Under the pieces are notes generated by a model, which had not been told where the DNA came from, made no database searches, and was given only the letters and a program-made list of their open reading frames with translations. From UMGS902 sp045538895 (GTDB taxonomy: Bacteria > Bacillota > Clostridia > Oscillospirales > CAG-272): a stretch of 21,325 nt of DNA. Where the stretch lies: assembly GCA_045538895.1 (NCBI GenBank), contig JAZQEH010000116.1, forward strand, positions 1-21,325. Direction: 5' to 3'. Shown piece by piece: positions 15,250 to 21,325 of this stretch. The position numbers were made by a program, and so were the translations under genes. How positions within the stretch are numbered: the first letter of the stretch is position 1; each line of letters starts with the position of its first letter.

Positions 15250-17142
15250 ATGATACATAAAACACAAGTTGGCGTTATCGGTGCAGGACACGCAGGCATT
15301 GAAGCCGCACTTGCATGTGCAAGGCTCGGTCTTGACACCGTGCTTTTTACCATTAATCTCGACTCTGTGGCAAACCTCCCCTGCAATCCGTCAATCGGCG
15401 GCACGGGCAAGGGACACCTTGTTTACGAAATAGACGCTCTCGGCGGAGAAATGGGTAAAGCCGCCGATAAAGTAACGCTCCAGAGCCGTACGCTTAACCT
15501 CGGCAAGGGTGCCGCAGTTCACTCAAAGCGTATTCAGGCAGACCGCATAAAATACCGTGCCATAATGAAGCACACGCTTGAAAGTACCGACAATCTCCGA
15601 CTTATCCAGAGTGAGGTTGTCGCTATCGAAACCGCAAGCGAAAACGGCATGCAGAAAATCACCGCACTTATAACCTCGCTCGGCGAAAAATGGGAGGTTG
15701 ATGCGGCAATAATCTGCACGGGAACATACCTTTCAAGCGAAATTTTCGTGGGTGACATCTCGCATAAAAGCGGCCCCGACGGGCTTATGGGAGCCGAAGG
15801 ACTTTCCGACTCTCTGCGTGCTCACGGTGTACCGCTTATGCGTTTCAAGACGGGTACACCTGCAAGAGTAAAACGCAGCACTATCGACCTCTCACGCCTT
15901 GAGGTGCAACCGGGTGAAGACGAGATCACGCCCTACTCTGTTGAAACAGACGAGCATGTGTTTGACAGCCTCACGCAGATTCCCTGCCACATCGTATACA
16001 CCAATCAGAACACGCATAATATCATAAAATCGAACATCACAAGAAGTGCAATGTATTCGGGCAAGATCCACGGCACAGGCCCTCGTTACTGCCCATCCAT
16101 CGAGGACAAGCTCACCCGATTTGCCGATAAGGAACGTCATCAGCTCTTTGTTGAGCCTATGGGCGAGAATACCGAGGAAATGTACATTCAGGGCTTTTCC
16201 ACTTCCCTCCCCACCGACGTTCAATACGAAATGCTCCGCTCACTTGACGGCTTTGAAAATGCCGAAATCATGCGTTATGCCTATGCCATTGAATACGACT
16301 GCGTAGACCCGACAGAGCTTTATCCCACTTTAGAGTTCAAAAGCATATCGGGGCTCTACGGTGCAGGACAGTTCAACGGCACAAGCGGCTATGAAGAAGC
16401 GGCTGCACAGGGACTTGTTGCAGGCATAAATGCAAGCATGAAGCTTCTTTGCAAAGAGCCGCTTGTACTTACACGCGCGAGTTCCTATATCGGTACGCTC
16501 ATTGACGACCTTGTTACAAAAGGTACAAACGAGCCTTACCGCATTATGACCTCCCGTAGTGAGTACCGCCTTATTCTGCGTCAGGACAACGCCGACGAAC
16601 GTCTTACTCCCCTCGGCTACAGAGTGGGACTTATCTCAAAGGAACGCTATGACGCTTTCCTTGAAAAGCAAAAACAAATTGAAAACGAAATCAAGCGAAT
16701 AGAAAGTACAAATCTCGGTCCAAGCGAAAAACTAAATACACTGCTCCGTGAGCACTCCTCCACCGAGGTTACAAACGGTGTAAAGCTAAGCGACCTGCTT
16801 CGCCGCCCCGAGCTTTCGTATGAGGCACTCGCACCCGTTGACGAAAACCGTCCCACGCTCAGCCGAGCCGTTGCAAAGAGTGCGGAGATCCGCATAAAGT
16901 ATGAGGGATATATCCGCAGAGAGCTTTCCGAGGTGCAGAAGCTTGCAAAGCTTGAAGAAAAGCTGATTCCTGCCGACATCGACTATGATAAAATCGGCGG
17001 ACTTCGTATTGAGGCACGTCAGAAGCTTCAAAAAATACGTCCGCTTTCAATAGGACAGGCAATGCGCATTTCGGGAGTGAACCCTGCCGATATTTCCGTA
17101 CTGCTTATACGTCTTTCGGGAGATAAAAATGAACAAAACTGA
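15250..17142 (+). CDS. mnmG: MnmG (GidA), tRNA uridine 5-carboxymethylaminomethyl modification enzyme
   Basis: A 630-residue FAD protein that works with the GTPase MnmE to place a carboxymethylaminomethyl group on wobble U34 of certain tRNAs. The FAD-binding motif is GVIGAGHAGIEAAL (8-21). NLPCNPSIGGTGKGHLV, IICTGTYLSSEIFVG and FKTGTPARVKRSTID follow in the expected order, as do PRYCPSIEDK and LYGAGQFNGTSGYEEAAAQGL. The C-terminal helical domain ends ISGVNPADISVLLIRL. The start at 15250 is used because AGGAGG lies just upstream and the Rossmann motif starts where expected; an in-frame ATG at 15190 would add 20 non-family residues out of the hairpin block. It overlaps rsmG by 14 bases. mnmE, often next to mnmG, is absent. 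Confidence 0.97.
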   Translation: MIHKTQVGVIGAGHAGIEAALACARLGLDTVLFTINLDSVANLPCNPSIGGTGKGHLVYEIDALGGEMGKAADKVTLQSRTLNLGKGAAVHSKRIQADRIKYRAIMKHTLESTDNLRLIQSEVVAIETASENGMQKITALITSLGEKWEVDAAIICTGTYLSSEIFVGDISHKSGPDGLMGAEGLSDSLRAHGVPLMRFKTGTPARVKRSTIDLSRLEVQPGEDEITPYSVETDEHVFDSLTQIPCHIVYTNQNTHNIIKSNITRSAMYSGKIHGTGPRYCPSIEDKLTRFADKERHQLFVEPMGENTEEMYIQGFSTSLPTDVQYEMLRSLDGFENAEIMRYAYAIEYDCVDPTELYPTLEFKSISGLYGAGQFNGTSGYEEAAAQGLVAGINASMKLLCKEPLVLTRASSYIGTLIDDLVTKGTNEPYRIMTSRSEYRLILRQDNADERLTPLGYRVGLISKERYDAFLEKQKQIENEIKRIESTNLGPSEKLNTLLREHSSTEVTNGVKLSDLLRRPELSYEALAPVDENRPTLSRAVAKSAEIRIKYEGYIRRELSEVQKLAKLEEKLIPADIDYDKIGGLRIEARQKLQKIRPLSIGQAMRISGVNPADISVLLIRLSGDKNEQN

Positions 17143-17887
17143 AATTGTACTTAACAAAGAAGAATTTGCCGCCGAATACCGTAGAATTTTCAGCGAAAAC
17201 GGCCTTGACCGCTTCATCACCGACACGCTTTGCGACAAGTTTTATGCACTCACCGAGTACATGCTTGCACAGAATGCGGTGATGAACCTCACCGCAATCA
17301 TTGAGCCAAGCGAGGTAATACTCAAGCATTATGCCGACAGCCTTTCCGTTTCCGAATACATCGAAAGCGGCAAAAGTGTGATTGACGTAGGCTGCGGTGC
17401 AGGATTCCCCTCGCTTCCGCTTGCTATTGCACGCCCCGACATTCTTATGACTGCAATAGACTCCACTGACAAGCGTATCGTTTACGTACGTGAATGTGCA
17501 AAACGACTCGGTCTTGACAACCTCACTGCCGTTTGCATACGTGCAGAGGATGCGGCATCGGGGGAAATGCGTGAAAAATACGACTATGCAACCGCACGTG
17601 CCGTTGCGAGGCTGAACGTTCTGACAGAATACTGCGTTCCGCTTTTAAAGGTTGGCGGCGTATTTTTGCCGATGAAGGCAAAAAGCGGTGCAGAAGAGAT
17701 GATTGAGGCGAAAAATGCTTTCGCCACGCTTCACACCGAGGTGATTTTTTCCAAGGAATTCTCCTTGATTAATACAAAAAACACCGATGAACAACAAATG
17801 CGTTTTATCGCAGGAATCAAAAAGATTGCCAAAACCGAAAAAATTTATCCAAGAAATAATTCACAAATCAAGAAAAAGCCGCTTTAA
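17129..17887 (+). CDS. rsmG: RsmG (GidB), 16S rRNA guanine-527 N7-methyltransferase
   Basis: A 252-residue SAM-dependent methyltransferase that modifies G527 of 16S rRNA; loss in other bacteria gives low-level streptomycin resistance. Family marks are NLTAI (53-57), the SAM loop DVGCGAGFPSLPLAI (86-100), DSTDKRIVYV with RECAKRLGL (111-129), RAE (138-140), TARAVARLNVLTEY (155-168) and a basic end, KKKPL. The ATG lies inside the end of mnmG and has GGGAGA just upstream, so the two genes are translated together. The terminator hairpin at 17873-17901 uses the last codons of this gene as its left arm. Confidence 0.96.
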   Translation: MNKTEIVLNKEEFAAEYRRIFSENGLDRFITDTLCDKFYALTEYMLAQNAVMNLTAIIEPSEVILKHYADSLSVSEYIESGKSVIDVGCGAGFPSLPLAIARPDILMTAIDSTDKRIVYVRECAKRLGLDNLTAVCIRAEDAASGEMREKYDYATARAVARLNVLTEYCVPLLKVGGVFLPMKAKSGAEEMIEAKNAFATLHTEVIFSKEFSLINTKNTDEQQMRFIAGIKKIAKTEKIYPRNNSQIKKKPL

Positions 17888-17901
17888 ATTGCGGCTTTTT
17901 T
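17873..17901 (+). terminator. Terminator overlapping the end of rsmG
   Basis: AAAAAGCCGC (17873-17882) pairs with GCGGCTTTTT (17891-17900) around an eight-base loop, with a further T after it. The left arm is coding. It separates mnmG-rsmG from noc. Confidence 0.85.
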
Positions 17902-18038
17902 CTGTTATATACGCATTTTTGCTTAAATACGGGCATTTTAAACGCTTTTTCTGCAAAGTCAAGGCGAAAAAGACATGCTGTTTTTCTTTTTTTATTTTCA
18001 AACGAAAAATGTAATATGTACACACGGAGGAAATAAAA

Positions 18039-18911
18039 ATGAAAATATTAGAAAATGTTTTACCCAAAATCGGACTTTCAAAAGACGCACATTATGACCG
18101 CATACATAAAATCCCCGTTTGCCGCATACTGCCGAATCCGTCGCAGCCACGCAAGCACTTTGACTCAAACGAAACGCTTCGCCTTGCCGACAGTATCCGT
18201 ATTCACGGAATTCTGCAGCCGCTTTGCGTACGTAAACCAGTAAGTGACGGCGACATTGAGGATTTTAAAGGTGTATACGAGCTTATCGCAGGAGAAAGGC
18301 GACTGCGTGCCGCAAAACTGCTTGGACTTAGCGATGTGCCATGCATCATCATTGAGGCTGACAGTCTGCGAAGTGCCGAGCTTGCGATAATTGAAAATCT
18401 CCAACGTGAGGACTTGAATATTTTTGAAGAAGCATCGGCTATTTCTGCACTTATAAACCTTTACGGGCTGACGCAGGAGGAGGTTGCAGCAAAGCTTTCA
18501 GCAAGTCAATCATACGTTGCAAACAAACTGCGGCTTTTGCGGTTTGACGAGCAGGAGAAAGAAATAATAATTGAAAAAAAGCTTACCGAAAGGCATGCAC
18601 GTGCCCTGCTCCGCATAAGCGAGCCGAAAATGCGCAAGGCGGCTCTTGAAACCATTGTCGAAAGAGGCTACAACGTAGCGGATACCGAGGGCTTTGTGGC
18701 GAAGCTGCTTGAGGACACGGGTGCGGACAAGCCGCAGAAAAAAGAACGTGCCGCACTTGTCAAAGACATACGTCTGTTTTACAACACGCTTGACCGTGCC
18801 GTTGACATAATGAGAGGTGCGGGAATCAATGCAAGTGCAAAAAAACGTGACCTCGGAGACGTTTACGAAATCACCGTAAGAATCCCGAAATGCAATGAGG
18901 GAAATGAATAG
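18039..18911 (+). CDS. noc: Noc-type nucleoid occlusion protein (ParB/Spo0J family)
   Basis: A 290-residue ParB-family CTP switch and DNA-binding protein. The CTP-binding boxes are GERRLRA (85-91) and ENLQRE (119-124), and the helix-turn-helix spans LTQEEVAAKLSASQSYVANK (144-163) with LRLL following. Several features point to Noc rather than ParB: Q157, K163 and R185 (in KKLTERHARAL) occupy the positions reported to make Noc bind NBS instead of parS, and the C-terminus has NTLDRAVDIM and closes YEITVRIPK, as in Bacillus Noc. The first 13 residues, MKILENVLPKIGL, could form the amphipathic membrane-targeting helix known from Noc. Noc spreads from its sites, ties DNA to the membrane and blocks FtsZ division over the nucleoid. 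It follows mnmG-rsmG, the classic position, but no parA or parB follows. The ATG has CGGAGG upstream. Confidence 0.87.
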   Translation: MKILENVLPKIGLSKDAHYDRIHKIPVCRILPNPSQPRKHFDSNETLRLADSIRIHGILQPLCVRKPVSDGDIEDFKGVYELIAGERRLRAAKLLGLSDVPCIIIEADSLRSAELAIIENLQREDLNIFEEASAISALINLYGLTQEEVAAKLSASQSYVANKLRLLRFDEQEKEIIIEKKLTERHARALLRISEPKMRKAALETIVERGYNVADTEGFVAKLLEDTGADKPQKKERAALVKDIRLFYNTLDRAVDIMRGAGINASAKKRDLGDVYEITVRIPKCNEGNE

Positions 18912-18946
18912 GCATAATAGCAAAGTAACGGCGACCGGCAAACCTT

Positions 18947-19023
18947 GTAGGGCGGGGGTTTATCTCCCGCCGCAAGCCGTGATTTGATGTTGTATCGACG
19001 GCGGGAGCAAGCCCCCGCCCTAC
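18947..19023. repeat. Copy C of the GC-rich palindrome
   Basis: 77 bp running GTAGGGCGGGGG to CCCCCGCCCTAC, with inner arms CTCCCGCCG and CGGCGGGAG. The spacer starts CAAGCCGTGATTTGATGTTG, and copy B carries its reverse complement with few changes. The right flank, TGACATTCGTATTACCATAAAC (19034-19055), matches the right flank of copy B at 20 of 22 bases. It starts 36 bases after the noc stop. The rest of the 277-base gap holds AT-rich promoter DNA. Confidence 0.85.
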
Positions 19024-19144
19024 GCATGTTATTGACATTCGTATTACCATAAACCATAGTTTATTTCGCCGGATTTTATTAACTTTTTTGCCTTTTTCTT
19101 AACTTTATGTTGTTTTTTGCAAATGGGTATTGCTTTTATTTTTA

Positions 19145-19150
19145 TATAAT
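19145..19150 (+). promoter_or_regulatory. Probable -10 box upstream of the 665-residue protein gene
   Basis: TATAAT lies 38 bases before the ATG at 19189. No good -35 sits at 16-18 bases; TTGCAA at 19117-19122 is 22 bases away. This may mean an activator-dependent promoter. Confidence 0.4.
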
Positions 19151-19188
19151 GTTAAATTAAAAGTAACAAAAAGCTTTGGAGGTAATAT

Positions 19189-21186
19189 ATGTATATTGTA
19201 AAGCAAGGCAACGCATTTGCAGTTTCCGAAACCAACGAAAATGCAATTGTAAAAGTTTCCTCCCCCATCATCGAGGAAAACGGAAAAGAATTCGCCATTG
19301 AAAACGCAATCGGTTTTTCATATACCGAAAATATCGAGGACATGGGCGACGGTCTTTTCAAGGTAACACGTACAGTTAAAAACGAAGCATTTACTACCCG
19401 TACTATCAAAGTTATCTTTGAAACGGTAACAGAGTATACCCCTACAAAGTACCTCATCCCCTGTATCAGCTACAACGGCAACAAATTCGGTGAGGGTAAC
19501 GAGCCTAAGGGCATGATTTGCCCCAAAAACGGCGAACCTTGGATTCATTCGTTTGAGCGTACTCCCATCCCCTCCTGCTCACTTACAGAAACCAAAGAGG
19601 TTGCTTTCTCTCTGTTTGCATCTGCCGAGAATAAGGAAAGCATGGTTTCCTCTGTATCTCTCCGCCCTGTAGGCGACAAGATTTCGCAGAGAATCTACTG
19701 GCCCGTAACTGAGGCTCCCTTTACCTATTGCGAAAACGACAAGTACTGTGAGCCGCTTCATACATACGTTACATTGAAATACGGAGAGGAATTCACCGCT
19801 ACCGTTTTCATGCTCGCATCCGTTCCGATGTGGGAGAACTACGGTATCTGCCAGACTCTTGACCGCGTACTTGAACTCTTCCCCTTTACGCACGGCAAGA
19901 GCCGCACAACCGACGAGATCTGGCGTCTTGGCATGGCATACAGCCGCTTCCTGCAGATGGAATTCCGTGGCAAGCTCCTTTTCTCAAGCGGTATTCATCC
20001 CACCGAAAAGGGCCCGTATTTCGTTCCCCATTTTGAAATCGGCTGGTGCGGTCAGAACATCATGAACGCACGTATGCACGTTCTCGAATACCTCCGCACA
20101 GGCGAAAAGGCTCTGCTTGACAACGCAATGCGTGTTTGCGACACATGGCTTGAAAAGCAGCATCCATCGGGACTTATTCTCGCTCACTGGGAATGGTATA
20201 CAGAAGGTCTTAATTCCACCGTTCAGCCCCGTGACTACACTAAATCATGGGCAAGTAACGTAAGCTACAAGACAGGCTGGTTGCCCGAAACCTGTAACAC
20301 TGCATGGGCTGGCTGCGAAATGCTCAAGATGTGGGATCTTCTCCGTGAAAACGGCATTGACCGCCCCGACTACAAAGCATTTGCACTCAAGATCCTCGAC
20401 TTCTTCTGCGACAACTACAGCGAAAAGTTTGCGTTCGGTAAGGCTTGGGACTTCGACAGCAAGTGCGTTGAAGAAGGCGGTACCATCGGTGCATTTGTAA
20501 CAATGGCACTTACAGAAGCTTACAGAATCCTCGGCGACAAGAAGTATCTCGAATTTGCTGAAAAGTCGCTCGACTTCTACATGAACCGTGACGTAAACGA
20601 GTTTATCTGCACCGCAGGTGCTATTGACTGTACATGCGAGGACAAGGAAACCGCAGGCCCCGTTATCATGGCGGCTCTCGACCTCTATGAGTTCACAAAG
20701 AACGAAAAGTACCTTGAATATGCACTCAAGGCATCCTACTATTTTGCATCATGGATGTACGCATATGACGGCTACTACACCGAAGACAAGGAATTTGTAA
20801 AGTACGGCTACTACACAAGCGGCTCTACCGCAGTTTCGGTTCAGCACCCTGCACTCGACCAGTGGGGCGAGCTTATGTGCTGCGAATGGCTCCGCCTTGC
20901 AGACTATACAGGCGACGAGCGTTGGAGAAAGCGTGCCATCATGATGTGGTATAACGCAACCCAGTGCATCGCTGATGAAAACAACCGCATTTTCCACGAT
21001 AAGGAACGTCCCATCGGTGCACAGAACGAAGCGTTCTATCAGGCACGTTGGGGACACCGCAAGGACTGCAACGAAAGCGGTCACCTCAATGACTGGTGCG
21101 TTTCTTGGGTAAACGTGTTCCGTCTTAACGTTCTTGACCGCCTTACAAAAATTAACGGCTACAAGGACAGAAGCTCGCTTGAATAA
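19189..21186 (+). CDS. Putative (alpha/alpha)6-barrel carbohydrate-active enzyme, cytoplasmic, family unknown
   Basis: A 665-residue protein without signal peptide or membrane segment. Residues 1-220 are strand-rich, ending YVTLKYGEEFTATVFML. From about 225 on, the protein is helical, with repeated motifs typical of six-hairpin glycosidases and uronyl hydrolases: GEKALLDNAMRVCDTWLEK (305-323), GDKKYLEFAEKSLDFYM (449-465), NEKYLEYALKASYYFASWMY (505-524) and GDERWRKRAIMMWYNATQ (575-592). Aromatic and acidic clusters such as LAHWEWYTEG (331-340) and HPALDQWGELMCCEW (553-567) may line a sugar-binding cleft. I cannot assign a CAZy family or catalytic residues. GGAGG lies eight bases before the ATG, and a terminator follows at 21191. 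Lysine codons favour AAG, suggesting good expression. It may process imported oligosaccharides; epimerase- or lyase-like chemistry is also possible. Confidence 0.75.
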   Translation: MYIVKQGNAFAVSETNENAIVKVSSPIIEENGKEFAIENAIGFSYTENIEDMGDGLFKVTRTVKNEAFTTRTIKVIFETVTEYTPTKYLIPCISYNGNKFGEGNEPKGMICPKNGEPWIHSFERTPIPSCSLTETKEVAFSLFASAENKESMVSSVSLRPVGDKISQRIYWPVTEAPFTYCENDKYCEPLHTYVTLKYGEEFTATVFMLASVPMWENYGICQTLDRVLELFPFTHGKSRTTDEIWRLGMAYSRFLQMEFRGKLLFSSGIHPTEKGPYFVPHFEIGWCGQNIMNARMHVLEYLRTGEKALLDNAMRVCDTWLEKQHPSGLILAHWEWYTEGLNSTVQPRDYTKSWASNVSYKTGWLPETCNTAWAGCEMLKMWDLLRENGIDRPDYKAFALKILDFFCDNYSEKFAFGKAWDFDSKCVEEGGTIGAFVTMALTEAYRILGDKKYLEFAEKSLDFYMNRDVNEFICTAGAIDCTCEDKETAGPVIMAALDLYEFTKNEKYLEYALKASYYFASWMYAYDGYYTEDKEFVKYGYYTSGSTAVSVQHPALDQWGELMCCEWLRLADYTGDERWRKRAIMMWYNATQCIADENNRIFHDKERPIGAQNEAFYQARWGHRKDCNESGHLNDWCVSWVNVFRLNVLDRLTKINGYKDRSSLE

Positions 21187-21190
21187 TATT

Positions 21191-21219
21191 AAAACCTCCC
21201 GCAAAGCGGGAGGTTTTTT
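21191..21219 (+). terminator. Terminator after the 665-residue protein gene
   Basis: ACCTCCCGC and GCGGGAGGT pair around AAA. The stem is preceded by an A run and followed by TTTTTT, five bases after the stop codon. Confidence 0.92.
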
Positions 21220-21248
21220 GCTGAAAGGGAGATGGCACACACACGCTT

Positions 21249-21325
21249 GTAGGGCGGGGGTTTATCTCCCGCCGTAAGCATTGTTTAAATGCGATTCCAG
21301 CGGCGGGAGCAAGCCCCCGCCCTAC
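21249..21325. repeat. Copy D of the GC-rich palindrome, at the window edge
   Basis: 77 bp with both outer arms identical to copy C (GTAGGGCGGGGG and CCCCCGCCCTAC). The inner left arm is also identical to C; the spacer differs (TAAGCATTGTTTAAATGCG). It ends exactly at the last base of the window, so its right flank cannot be seen. Confidence 0.83.

Noticed and set aside
17787..18067. Open frames across the rsmG end and the noc upstream gap on both strands
   Set aside because: They cross a terminator, overlap real genes and have low-complexity lysine- and phenylalanine-rich products.
18947..21325. Repeats at 18947 and 21249 as a CRISPR array
   Set aside because: They are kilobases apart, internally palindromic over their full length, and there is no regular spacer pattern or cas gene.

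Overview
The window looks like a chromosomal stretch of an anaerobic Firmicute, most likely an uncultured gut Clostridium-class organism near Oscillospiraceae/Ruminococcaceae. The reasons are a pyruvate:ferredoxin oxidoreductase, strong AGGAGG-type ribosome binding sites, near-consensus sigma-A promoters, a Noc-type ParB protein, and secreted proteins with InlB-type repeats and a dockerin-like tail. This placement is inference from gene content; no rRNA is present.

Layout. 1-1.5 kb: the 5' part of a pyruvate:ferredoxin oxidoreductase and an AraC-family regulator, both leftward. 1.5-2.1 kb: a divergent OmpR-type DNA-binding protein with an eroded receiver domain. 2.5-4.5 kb: a two-gene unit (Gfo/Idh/MocA oxidoreductase, zinc-free quinone-oxidoreductase-like MDR) behind a perfect TTGACA-N17-TATAAT promoter. 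4.6-9.0 kb, leftward: a 1398-residue secreted protein with duplicated modules and InlB-type repeats, followed by a 59-residue peptide gene. 9.3-10.6 kb: galactokinase. 10.8-13.6 kb, leftward: a secreted SGNH esterase set between two beta-helix regions, ending in a dockerin-like half. 13.8-18.9 kb: housekeeping genes typical of the replication-origin neighbourhood (walJ/yycJ-rlmH, mnmG-rsmG, noc). 19.2-21.2 kb: a cytoplasmic 665-residue protein that looks like an (alpha/alpha)6-barrel carbohydrate enzyme.

The accessory part reads as carbohydrate handling: outside the cell, the adhesin-like protein and the esterase; inside, galactokinase, the oxidoreductases and the 665-residue enzyme. Nothing in the sequence proves they share one substrate. 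The 13.8-18.9 kb block is core RNA modification and chromosome biology.

The least explained structures are non-coding. One is a family of GC-rich palindromes of about 77 bp: three good copies and one decayed copy, always between genes, and in one copy the core is flipped relative to its flank. The other is a block of nested hairpins, about 144 bp, between rlmH and mnmG. Among proteins, the 59-residue peptide behind the giant secreted protein, the pseudo-receiver regulator and the 665-residue enzyme are the best candidates for undescribed biology. No CRISPR array, tRNA, rRNA, transposase or phage gene was seen.
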